Source: Dastarcus helophoroides (taxonomy: Eukaryota > Arthropoda > Insecta > Coleoptera > Bothrideridae). Taken from it: DNA of 64,000 bases. Under the pieces are notes generated by a model. It was given only the letters and a program-made list of their open reading frames with translations. It searched no databases and was not told the origin of the DNA. Positions 1 through 10,118 of the stretch are shown here, piece after piece. The stretch lies in contig CM053327.1 in the NCBI GenBank assembly GCA_028583605.1, forward strand, positions 37,456,126-37,520,125, in the 5' to 3' direction. The position numbers and the translations under genes are program-made. Position 1 is the first letter of the stretch; the number at the start of each line of letters is the position of its first letter.

Positions 1-39
1 GCGGGTTTAAGTCTCTTAGGCTCACTGTCATTTTCGTAG

Positions 40-206
40 GGATCTATATAACAAATCGGATTAAAAATATACCTAAAGAGTTTAGCGGCCTGGGTATTAG
101 GATTGAAGATGATATACTGATAACGGAAGATGGCCCCATTGTCCTAACGAAAAAGTGCCCTAAATCGGTAGACGAAATTGAAGCACTTGCCAGTAAAAAC
201 ACTTGA
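40..206 (+). CDS. XPNPEP3: Xaa-Pro aminopeptidase 3, last exon (partial gene)
   Basis: The C-terminal exon of a mitochondrial Xaa-Pro aminopeptidase, which removes the N-terminal residue ahead of proline. A 3' splice site (ttttcgtag) ends at 39. The exon begins with two bases of a split glycine codon and reads about 54 codons to TGA at 204-206. The translation has IYITNRIKNIPKEF and then FSGLGIRIEDDILITEDGP. GLGIRIEDD is the conserved last metal-ligand segment of the pita-bread (M24B) fold; its Glu binds one of the two metal ions. The ending CPKSVDEIEALA resembles the tail of XPNPEP3 rather than cytosolic XPNPEP1. The rest of the gene lies upstream of the window. The family call is firm; the mitochondrial isoform is inferred from the tail. 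Confidence 0.85.
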
Positions 207-2050
207 TGATATATTATAGGGTTGTTTTTGTTAATGTATATAAATATATTTTATGACGAAATAAATTATACTTTTTATATTTGTTTTATTTTTCAAATTC
301 ACCTTGTAAACATTAATTATTTAACCGTAAATTTCGTAACTCTATTTAAACCAAATTGTACACTTCGTTATTAATGGATTGTTTTGAGAGATTTTTTTTT
401 ATGAGAAATAAAAGTCTCCAACAAACCTCAAAGTGGTCCAAATAGCAAATACCATCATTATCTGGTTACCAGTGACGACTGGTCCTGCAGAGCGCGCCCA
501 CCTCGTGAAATGAGTAATTGTTTTCTATTTAAGGTAAAATACTAGGATTATCACATTTTTAAGCACAAATAAATATCCTAATTAACTAGTACTTGTGTCA
601 AATACAACGGGCAACATAAATTTTTGCCTTGCGATATAAGGAAGTAATAAATTTATTTTTATTTGGGGGCTTAACTAGTCTTTGGTTATCTTCGAAAACT
701 GATATACAAATGTTGTCTCCTGAAACCAAGAATGATTAAAAAACACAACAACAGTTACTCAACTCGTTTCGATAGCCAAGAAACTGTTGTTTTTCAATTT
801 TTCTTGGTTTCGGGGGACAAGATTGGTATATCAGTTTTAGAATGTAATAAAAAACCAGTTAAAAAATAGAATATATATTTTGAACAATAATTCATTTCCT
901 AATTTGTAATACTAAACTTAACACTTTATCCTTAAACTAGAAGTTTAAATGATTCAAACCGAGATAAATTTAACTAAATAGTAAATGGCTCACAACCAAA
1001 CGCGTTGGCAGCAAAAATAGATAACTAACTACTCATCATCTGTCTTGATTCTATTTAGACTAATTTTATCCCTGCTGGATTCATTATATATAACTCATAC
1101 TCTATATATTGGCATAAAAACGAAAAGGTAACGTCCTACACTATCACAAATATTACACAAGCCTTCAACACTTAAAACTAGTGTGGTAGTAAAAATACGT
1201 TTTTGGTGTGAAAAAATGTCAGTTGCTCAGTCTCGGGATGTGGTTGAAGATCATTCATCCCACTTGATGTCCTTTAATCCTGATAAAAAGGATTAATGTA
1301 GCAAGCAACTTAAGCACACTAATAATCAGACTGATACATCTCTCTGAGTAATATACAAATTTTCAGGTTGTACTTATTTCATTGTACTTAAAACGAGGTT
1401 GTGTAACACTCCGTAAACATTACATATGTTTGGTATACTAATCAATGTATTCATATTTACAATACAATCATGAAAAATAGAAATATTTTAGATTTATTTA
1501 TTTTATAAATTTGCTCTGGAGCAGTAGAGAGAAAGACAGGAAATACATTATGGAGGAATTGAAAAATTTACATTTAATACTCGTTTGAAAGAAAAATGGT
1601 GTTAATAATGATGAACTACTAAAATAGTCGAAAGAGTAGGTTAACAGTTTTTTAAAAATAATACTCAGAATTAGAACGATTCAACAAAACACGAATTTGT
1701 TAAAACTTAATCGAAATTTCGCCCTAGCACCGTTAGAAAACTTGAACGTTTTCCAGATGTTAAACATACTCTAAGTGATTCAGTACAGAATTTCCTGGGG
1801 CCACATTTGATAAAAAAAAGGAAATATTATTGATGATAAACCATCAAAAGTCAGAAGTGGGATATCTAAAGCAATTTAAAATATTGGTAATATTTTATAA
1901 ACTAAACATATTGTAAAAAACAGGACAACTTAATTTATGCATATAAAGACAAGCCTTATCCTGTCTTGACACTGACATTCGAAAATCATAACCTAAGTTC
2001 TAAACAGACTGTCATAAAAACAAATCATGCTTCATTAAATTCTCCCTATT
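207..2050. other. Intergenic, AT-rich, one MITE
   Basis: The gap between the aminopeptidase stop and the PARP stop. The two genes converge here, so both 3' UTRs must lie in it. Apart from the inverted-repeat element at 695-838 no gene or repeat was recognised. Confidence 0.5.
695..838. mobile_element. Short inverted-repeat MITE
   Basis: About 144 bp bounded by imperfect terminal inverted repeats of about 38 bp. The left end reads AAAACTGATATACAAATG and the right end is its approximate reverse complement. An internal hairpin is built on CCAAGAA/TTCTTGG. A diverged left-half relative lies at 17443-17540 (ACAAATCTTGTCCTC, then GATTAGAAAACACAAC). No coding capacity, and no clear target-site duplication was found. 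Confidence 0.6.
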
Positions 2051-2626
2051 TCATCTGCCCAAATACAGACAAACGTACTGAGGATAAAATTCGTTATCAA
2101 AATATTTAATAAACGTTCCACTGCTCATCGCTTGCACGGTGTCGAACCCAGGATCGGGTAAGAACAAACCTTGATGAGCCTTTTGTATTCTACCTACTAA
2201 AACGTCAACCATAAACATTGCCCTATGAATCCCATTTCTGTTCGAATAAGCATTTGCCCTTTCCGCCGTCGCGGAAAAATACACCCCCGGCCCAAACTTA
2301 AACCTCTCCCCAAACCTCCAATCTAAATTATACGTCAAAATCGACTCCAAATTACTCCTACAAGTGTCATGGAACAAAGACAGTATATTGACTTCTCCTC
2401 GCGCCTGATATTCGAGCCCTCTCAAGTAATACTTCGTATATAAGTAGGGGTTCTGGATTCGATAAATACTTTCGATGCCTAAATTGAATTCACCGTCGAC
2501 TTGGTTTGCCAAATCTGAAAAAACCTGGGAGTATTTGGGTACTTCCACGAGTTCGTACTTTTTGTTTATTATGTCCATAGGATGCCAATCCTTGGGTAAA
2601 AACTGTTCCATGTTTTCAATATACAT
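2051..2626 (-). CDS. Small single-domain PARP-family ADP-ribosyltransferase
   Basis: About 191 residues that consist almost entirely of a PARP catalytic domain, like the C-terminal domain of PARP11/12/TIPARP. Visible motifs are YRIQNPYLYTKYYLRG (start of the domain), LFHDT (the NAD-binding His, normally HGT), GPGVYFSATAERANAYS (the second catalytic position, Tyr) and FYPQYVCLY near the C-terminus. The place of the PARP1 catalytic Glu appears to be Phe, so poly-ADP-ribose synthesis is unlikely; mono-ADP-ribosylation or loss of activity is inferred. The first ATG is at 2624-2626, with an in-frame second at 2609-2611. Just upstream on this strand are an acceptor (CTACAG, 2631-2636) and a donor (GTGAGT, 2681-2686), which predict a 56-nt intron and a noncoding first exon. 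No WWE or zinc-finger domain is seen. The coding part has no intron. Confidence 0.8.
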   Translation of the reverse strand: MYIENMEQFLPKDWHPMDIINKKYELVEVPKYSQVFSDLANQVDGEFNLGIESIYRIQNPYLYTKYYLRGLEYQARGEVNILSLFHDTCRSNLESILTYNLDWRFGERFKFGPGVYFSATAERANAYSNRNGIHRAMFMVDVLVGRIQKAHQGLFLPDPGFDTVQAMSSGTFIKYFDNEFYPQYVCLYLGR

Positions 2627-2686
2627 TTTCCTGTAGTTGATGCAACGATAGAACAATTACGGCATACGCTGTTGAATTGTACTCAC

Positions 2687-3129
2687 CAATTGTAAAAGAT
2701 TAAATATGAAATGATACGGGAAAAATAACTTGGGAATTGACAGAATGTATACAACTTGGGGTACTTAATGTCGAGGCATCGTTAAAATCTAAACCGTTGG
2801 AAGTTTTAATTAGTTTTTTCAAACTAGCTTTCATAAAACATAACCACTGTTTATTTTTGCGTTAACCTGTCAAATGTCAAGAAACATATGTTTGGTATGT
2901 TCAGAAATTCGGATTTATTCTGAATGTCAAAATCATTTTGAATCGAAATCTGTAGTTAATTTTGATTAGTGGAATAGCTTTTAGGCAGAATGCTGGATTT
3001 TTTTAATATATTGCATAGAAAAACTTCTTACTGCATGACTAAAGTTGCATTCACAATGACAAAAATAACGCCACAATTAGTAGACCCAACTGATATTCAA
3101 ATTTGAATTAGAATTAATCAGAACGAACA
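2687..3129. other. Intergenic stretch upstream of the PARP gene
   Basis: Probably holds the PARP first exon and promoter on the minus strand. No other gene or repeat was recognised. Confidence 0.35.
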
Positions 3130-3137
3130 TTCACAAT

Positions 3138-4342
3138 CAGTGTTGCCAGTGGTTCAATGCCAAATGTCGCTACCGGATCTCTAAAATTCCGCTACCGGCC
3201 GCTACCCACCACAGAAAGGGTAAAGAATTCTACAAAAAACTTGACCTTGAAAGATAAATACATATTTTTACCTTCGGGGGGTAATTAAAGCCGAAAATAT
3301 AAAAAACCTTTCGTTTACTTTTAAAATAAACATTGCTAACTAAGACTAAAAAACAACTACCGCCCTAGCTGCGAGCTATTTTAAATAGCTTCAAAGTCGT
3401 CGAGTAACATAGTATCTTCGGGAAAATACATATTTTTCCATAATGTAGGTTTAAATTTTGAATAGCCCGCCAATTGTTCGTTATTTGAAGTTGGCAGAAC
3501 AATGTCAACGTCAATTCGGGGTGACGCGAAGCATAGATGGCTCGACCGCGTCTTCGCGAAAAAGAAGAGTTAGTTGTTTTTGGAAATTAGAGTGTGTTGT
3601 TCGGGCTGGCTGAAGTTAGTCGCCAGTCCCGCGTTTTTTTGTATTTTCTTACATTAAAAAGTAATAAAGTTGTTGTAAAACCATTGGTGTTACGTTCGCT
3701 ACGACCTACCCCGTTTAAGCTCCCACAATAAGAAAAATAAAAATTAAATTTTCCAAAGATTTCTGCAATGATTGTGATTGACTTTCTACATGTATTGTGA
3801 TTGACTTTCTACACGTAAAATTGTTGTTACCTGCTCTCGGTCAGGTGACACCACTGAATAAATCGTCATGTAAGTTTTTTAACCTTGACTTGGTTTTTAA
3901 AATTAAAATGTAGAAATTTGGGCGCCCTCAAAATTCCGCTACTTTATCGTCGCCGCCGCTACGCATATATGTAATACTTCTATATGGCCAGCTCCCTATT
4001 CTCTTCAAGAGTTTGTTCCAACCAAATCCGATAAAGATGGAACATGGATAAATGGCGAGTATTGCGCATGAATTGAACAAAATGAACCAATCGCTACGCG
4101 CGGGTTAAAAGGGTGTTTTTGTTTGGCCGTGCACAGCTGAATTTGGCCATGCACAGATGATTTGTAACACCTGCGCATTGCGACTCATTAATTCGTGTGA
4201 AGGTCAGCGAGAAAGAGAAGTCTTTCCCATAAGAAACGAGGAACTGGCCATATAGAAGAAGTATTACATATATGCCGCTACGCCGCTAAATACTTCAAAA
4301 GTTGCTACCAATAGCGGAATTCCGCTACCACTGGCAACACAG
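3138..4342. mobile_element. Non-autonomous hAT-type element
   Basis: A 1205-bp element whose left end is CAGTGTTGCCAGTGG and whose right end is the reverse complement CCACTGGCAACACAG (one mismatch). It is flanked by a perfect 8-bp duplication, TTCACAAT, at 3130-3137 and 4343-4350. TIRs starting CAGTG with an 8-bp TSD are the hAT signature. CCGCTAC motifs lie just inside both ends (subterminal repeats). No long reading frame, so it depends on a transposase elsewhere. Another element is nested inside at 3964-4274. Confidence 0.9.
3964..4274. mobile_element. MITE nested in the hAT-type element
   Basis: A 311-bp insert with inverted ends CATATATGTAATACTTCT (left) and the matching reverse complement on the right, each continuing into TATATGGCCAG. 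An 8-bp duplication CCGCTACG flanks it at 3956-3963 and 4275-4282; the match can be read as up to 10 bp because the bases overlap. It interrupts the host element, so it is younger. Class uncertain: hAT- or Mutator-like. Confidence 0.8.
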
Positions 4343-4350
4343 TTCACAAT

Positions 4351-4861
4351 GCCTAAATTAATACATGAAATTAGTTTCTATAAAATGGTGCTGCCATCTG
4401 TTCGAATTCGCCCAAATAGTGAATAGAATTCTACTTTCATGTTTTGAGTTAGTAATTCTCGCCTGTCACAGAAATTTTATTTAATTGTTGATAAGATAAT
4501 CTCGTATAGTTAAAAAACATTAAAGGATCAGATAGGCGCATTTCTTGAATCAAATTGTAATAATCTCCTTGCATGCGTCTTTTTGATTTATAAGACGTAC
4601 CCACCATTTCCTTTTATTTTTGGTTTTCTTTTTTAAATAATAATAAGCACTTAATGCTAACGCCAGACGTGCTAAAGATGTTTTATTGATATTTATAATA
4701 ATTTATAAGAAATATCTAACCTATTTAATTTAGAGAACTAAAATATTTGTCAAGTTCCCACTTCCAATTAGTACGAAAAGTTTGGAGTTTATAACCTCTC
4801 GCGTGTAATTTCACATAGTAATTTTAATTTTCCATTATGAATGGTGCTGGTGATTTCCATA
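4351..4861. other. Intergenic, no gene seen
   Basis: AT-rich sequence between the hAT element and the tiny insert at 4870. No reading frame or repeat was recognised. Confidence 0.4.
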
Positions 4862-4869
4862 TGACAAAC

Positions 4870-4899
4870 CTTTGACTATACATATTTATATTATCTAAG
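4870..4899. mobile_element. 30-bp insert, copy 1
   Basis: Thirty bases beginning CTTTGACTATACATATTT and ending TTATCTAAG, identical to 41234-41263. The flanks are TGACAAAC (4862-4869) and TAACAAAC (4900-4907), a 7/8 match of the kind left by an 8-bp target duplication. The insert is an imperfect palindrome (CTTTGA.TATA against CTTAGATAATATA), so it may be two short inverted ends with nothing between. Confidence 0.55.
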
Positions 4900-4951
4900 T
4901 AACAAACTCGTGCATTAATTATCTGTACTAATTTCATGTATTAATTGAGAG

Positions 4952-7900
4952 CAAGAAGTCTATAATAAGGAGGATAAACTCTAATGGAGGGGGTATGTTC
5001 AAAAACAGGGCCCAATGATAAAAGTGGCGCGAAAAAGTTCACTGCGCAAAGCTAAAATTTAGTGTCTGCGCATCTTTCCATTTAGGAACTTTCTGCTTGC
5101 ATTTGCTACCAACTTATTACTGTTTTTGTTTACATTGTTGTGTCAACATGTCAACTTTGGAGGTTATTTGGTTTAAAAAACTGATTCTTTGAGATTTAAA
5201 TCCCGTGAAAATGACAGCAGCCTTATATTAGCTAGTGATACCTATTTATTTATGCAGAAACAAAACAGGTTTGGAACTTATACTTAACAAATTGAAGCTG
5301 GAAGGAAATGTGACATTACATAGAATATGGAATTTCAGCAGGTGATGATTTGGTAAAGTTTAATGTATTCTTTTCATGAACTGTTTCTTTACTCACGCAG
5401 GTGGCATATAGAGTTGTTTATAAAGGACTTTTTGATGGTTACATAAGGGTAAAATTCTTTTAGTACCTTTGAATTTTTAAAGTTCATTCTATCTTTTTAT
5501 AGGTACTTTGAACTGTAGCAGAATGGTTCGATACTTTTAAATCATTTGATATAGTGTGGAAATTGTCAATTTTTGATGAAAAAGATGTAGTCCAAGAACA
5601 GAGTTTCTGCACAAAATGATAAAAATATTTATGAATGATATACATTTAAGTATAAATCGACTCAACAAGGATTAAATTGGTCAAGAGATGTGTGTACTTC
5701 AAGTGCGCGAATTGAACTATATTGTTTATCGAATGGAAGCAGATCCTTGGCAAGAAGATATTAAAATATTTATAAATTATGAAAAACACTATTTTGGCAT
5801 AAAGATATTATATATTTTATCTATAAAACCAAAATAAAATAATCTCTGGCAGTTTCATTGTTAAAAATGTTAGGAAGCAAATAAATAGATAACGATCTCA
5901 GTATTTTAATGAAATATGATACGAAAAGCCAACTAAATGAAAAAGAGGATGTGTACTTTCTGTTGTGCTTTGATTTGTTGCACTTTTTTGATAAATAGTG
6001 CCCTTGTACAAAAAATGAGGCAATTTAAGTACTCGAAAAAATGAAAAAAGTTAACTTTGAGATTTTATTAATGAGTTTTAATACATCAAATTTCATTCAG
6101 TTGAACTGTCCCTCTATGTTGGTAAGATCACACAATTACTTAAAATTTTTAGCAATTAAGTAGGAAGTAGAGGCCTCTTAATAAACATTACATTACATAT
6201 TTTATATTTTTAGCTTAATGCAAGCAATTAATTTAAAAGAATAAACAGTCACTGCAATGTATATGATCGAAAGATGATCTTTGAATATTTATCTAAATAT
6301 TATTTAAATGACAAATATGGAAATAATTATATTTTATGGTATAATACTACAGGATTCAAGGTCCTTGGACAACAATAAAAAATCAAAATATAAGTAAACA
6401 TTTTTGATAAAAGCAAAAGTGTACGCCCCACGAATTTATTTTATGAATTCAATTCACATTTTTGGCTGTTTTTCTTTAAATTTTAAAAAAAAAGTAGAAC
6501 AAGACTACATTTGTTCAGATATAATTTTCAATTTAATCTCAAACTTTCTGAGAAACTCTACTGTAGCATAAGAATTTCTACTAAAATTTTTAAATTGGTC
6601 AAGTACAATATGAAAATAAATAAAGGATACTAAAAACGTTAGTGTTAATATAATATTGTTAATATCAGGAAGGGATTTACCAAGGAGCATTTATGTGATT
6701 TAACTAATATGCCACCAAACTGAAATTCCCTTAAGTCAACCTGTACATTTTAAGTGATATTGACATTAACCACAAACTACTCACATAGGGTAGAGCTGCT
6801 TACCCTCCGAGTTCGAGGCGAAAATTAACATAGATGGAGATAATTTACCATTTTAAAGGAGAGAAGAGTTGGAATGATAAGGGAAAAATCTGCTTGATAA
6901 CGAATTCAAAAGTTTGGAATTTCTATAGAAAAAAGTTGTCTTAAATAAAAGTCCCTACTGTTTCAAGTTAGACTGCGCAGGAATTTGCCACTACTACACT
7001 ATTTGCCTAAAGAATGTTATTCTTGAGCGCATCAGAGCTATCAATTCTAGTGAACATTTTCCATGAAAATATTTGTAGAAAAGAGGTCGACGATATTCGC
7101 CTGTGCTTTAGAATCATCAATTAGGCAAATTGGTTTCCTCTGAATTGAATCCAAGAGGCAATGTGTGTTGGGGCAGAACTCCAAACCCCAGAACATAATC
7201 CAGTGTTGGTTTAACTTGGGCTTTATGTAAAAAGAACAGTTGAAGCATACTAGAGTTGTTAAGGATATTATATTTCGGATACAGGTATCTTAAAATTATT
7301 GTTGTCAATCGAAAAGAAAAGAACCTCAAGTTATACATCATCAAACTCTAAACACTGACAGAAAACACATAGCCTAAACCGATCAGTTAAGAAGCATAAA
7401 ATTTCGCACTAACAAACGACTATTGAAAATTTATCCCGTAAGAGTGTCAAATAGGTGAAAAAAAATGTATTATTGTACAAAAGTTCCTCCTTTTTAAAAT
7501 TTCAAATATAAAAATTCGTGTTTAGACTTCAGTTTATGTAGAACAGTTAGTTTATCAGCGTTTTTGGGCAATTCCTCCCCTTAAGGTAATATAACGAATT
7601 TGCATCCGAAAGAGTATTGATATATCGCTTCTAATTTTCAGTACTTTTGCCTCCAATTCGCCTCCCACACATCTTTAATAGAATGGATTATAGTAAAACA
7701 ATTCGCATTTCAATTTTTATTTTTCCTATAAAAAACATAGCTTTAAAATATGTTGGAAGCTGTTGAGAGATATTTTTAATTCAACTAAACGTTTATGCAT
7801 CAATAAATTTGGATCTCTGCATCTTGATATATCATCTATTTATGTAACCAAAAGAAAATATAACTATTTTATTTGCTTTGAATTGCTTACTTGTTGTACC

Positions 7901-8837
7901 TCAATTGTAATTAAACTGAAAATCACATAATGTAATGTTTATTAGGAAGCCCTTATTTCCTACTTACTTGCTTAAAGCATCCAAGTATCGTCAGCTATCT
8001 ACTTAATGGAACAGTTGTTTTACAAAATAATTTGGGTGATGTTTGTTTTACCTATTTAGAAAATGCTAATTAGACATTATAATTAGTCATCAAAAATCAG
8101 TATTCAAAAGTTCCATCTTAGACCATCCTTTCATTTGTAATAAAAATCTGTTTTAGTGTATTTGAATCTTTGTCTTCTTATACAACAGCACTAAATCAAA
8201 GCACCAGTAGTATGTTTTTAGAAGTATTCCATGCTCTAACTCCACTTCATCGACTTTTCTTTTCATATTTTGTTAACATATTAAGTTCCTAATCCAATTA
8301 TTTTACATCCTAACGACTTCAACAATTAAATTCTTCAGGTTGGTTAAAGATTTTATTTAAAAAAAAAATAGATTTTGGACCTTGTTTAACTTGAATTAAA
8401 CTATCCTGAGATAGTTTTCGTATTCCTCAATAAAGTGTGTTGTCAATTCTGATGAAAATGCTATCTACAAAATTAAGGTATTTTACGAAATATATTCTAC
8501 ATATTGATATGTATGATAAAAAATGTCACCTTACAATGACCCACCTTACTTTTATTTTGTCTTAAATATATTTCAAATTACGTTAAACTAACCAAAGACC
8601 GACAGCGAAATCAAATAATGTTCTAAATGACATGAACTTCAAAAATCAAATAAACATAACCTACAAAGGAATTTTCAAATCTGGTTACTTTTAAAAGTGC
8701 ATGTGCACTGAGGATGCGCAGTGTCACATTGCGCACTGAACATAATAATAACCAATCAAGACAGGGGCACGGAATATGTCTCATTCTTTTTAATAGACAA
8801 GCATGTGAAGTTTTCTCTCCTTATTATAGACTTCTTG
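4952..8837. mobile_element. 3.9-kb DNA transposon with P-like ends, decayed inside
   Basis: Perfect terminal inverted repeats of 21 bp (starting CAAGAAGTCTATAATAAGGA) bound 3886 bp, flanked by an 8-bp duplication ATTGAGAG at 4944-4951 and 8838-8845. The length, the TIR shape (CA...ATAATAAGG.G) and the 8-bp TSD recall P elements, but this is inference. The inside is AT-rich and broken by stops on both strands, and no THAP domain or transposase motif could be recognised. The same TIRs form the 32-bp palindrome at 30512-30543. Confidence 0.7.
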
Positions 8838-8845
8838 ATTGAGAG

Positions 8846-9224
8846 GTTCTGAATGCAGCTTAACTTTTTATTAATTCTTAACTGACATTGACATTTAGCA
8901 AACATAGAACATAAACAACCTTCAGTGCCAACCTAAAGAAAGCAACAATTGAAATATTGATTTGGCATTTCACAACAAAATCTTTCTGTTATGGAAATGT
9001 GGACTAACTAGAAATATATAAAAATTAATTTTATCACATATTATATTTCCTTAATCCAAACATATCAAGTTTAACAACTATTTGATTTAAACTACAAGTT
9101 GGTTGTGAAGAGTCCTTTATATGACGAAAGTCATTGTTGGATAGTATTATAGAGGGCGCCACCATATCTAAACCAATATGGAGAATGTTGAGCAATATTT
9201 TTTATTACAAACTACAAAAGCAAA
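8846..9224. other. Intergenic, no gene seen
   Basis: AT-rich sequence with no recognisable gene. It lies between the P-like element and the first CGAAATTTCGACTTT block. Confidence 0.4.
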
Positions 9225-9800
9225 GAAAGAACATCGATTAAAACAAAAAAAAATTTATAAATTTCGTCTTTTTTCTCGAAATTTCGATTTTTTTTTTCGA
9301 AATTTCGACTTTTTCTCTCGAAATTACGACTTTAATCTCGTTTGAACTTCAAGCTCGAAATTTCAACTTTCTTCTCGAAATTTTGACTTTAATCTCGAGA
9401 TTTCCTCTTTACTCTCGAGATTTCCACTTTAAAATCTCGACTTGTTCTCGAAATTTCGACTTTATCTCGCAATTTCGACTTTAATCTCGAAATTTCGACT
9501 TTTTTTGTCGAAATTTGGACTGTTTTCTTAATCGAAATTAAAGTTTTTCTTCAAGATGCTGAAATTTGGATTTTTGTAGCAATTTTTGATGCAAAATTTC
9601 GGTATTTTTTAAATAAAAATTTCGGATTTTCTTAAAATGCATATTATTTACTTTTTTGCCTAATCTTTCGCTTTTAAACAAGAAATTTTAATATTTTTTA
9701 ACGATCTTGATCTTTTTTCAATATTTTGGCCCAAGTTTTATCGATTGTAAGTCGACTTTCTCTCTGGAATTTTCTAATTTTTTTGGTAACTTTCTAGAGA
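9225..9800. repeat. CGAAATTTCGACTTT-rich repeat block
   Basis: Dense irregular tandem of a motif of about 15-20 bp around CTCGAAATTTCGACTTTAAT. A degenerate terminal-repeat remnant (AAAGAACATCGATTA) lies near 9229. It belongs to the dispersed family better seen at 17352-18341 and 49648-50124. Confidence 0.65.
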
Positions 9801-10118
9801 GCGCGAAATTAAAATTATGTATTGGGCACCCATGACTCAAGCAACGATTCTGTGTACCTTCGTGAGGACATTAGATAAAAAACCGGATTAAATAAAAGTT
9901 TTTATTCCCATTTTTATAATAAATTACAAAATATTATACAAAATATTTTAATGGAAAAATTGAGGAACAGATTTAGTATAATATCATTTTCGTGTTAGCT
10001 TTTCACGTCTTATTTCTTTGTAAAGGAATTTAGCTTCTGAAGATTCTTTGGTGTTTTCGTTGTAAATTTATGATGTCACTTTCGAGTTTTCGGCCAAAAA
10101 ATTTGATAAATAGCAGTG

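Noticed and set aside
6505..7344. Two minus-strand frames of 61 and 75 codons inside the 3.9-kb element
   Set aside because: Checked as possible transposase pieces; no THAP or DDE/D-type motif and composition like random AT-rich sequence.
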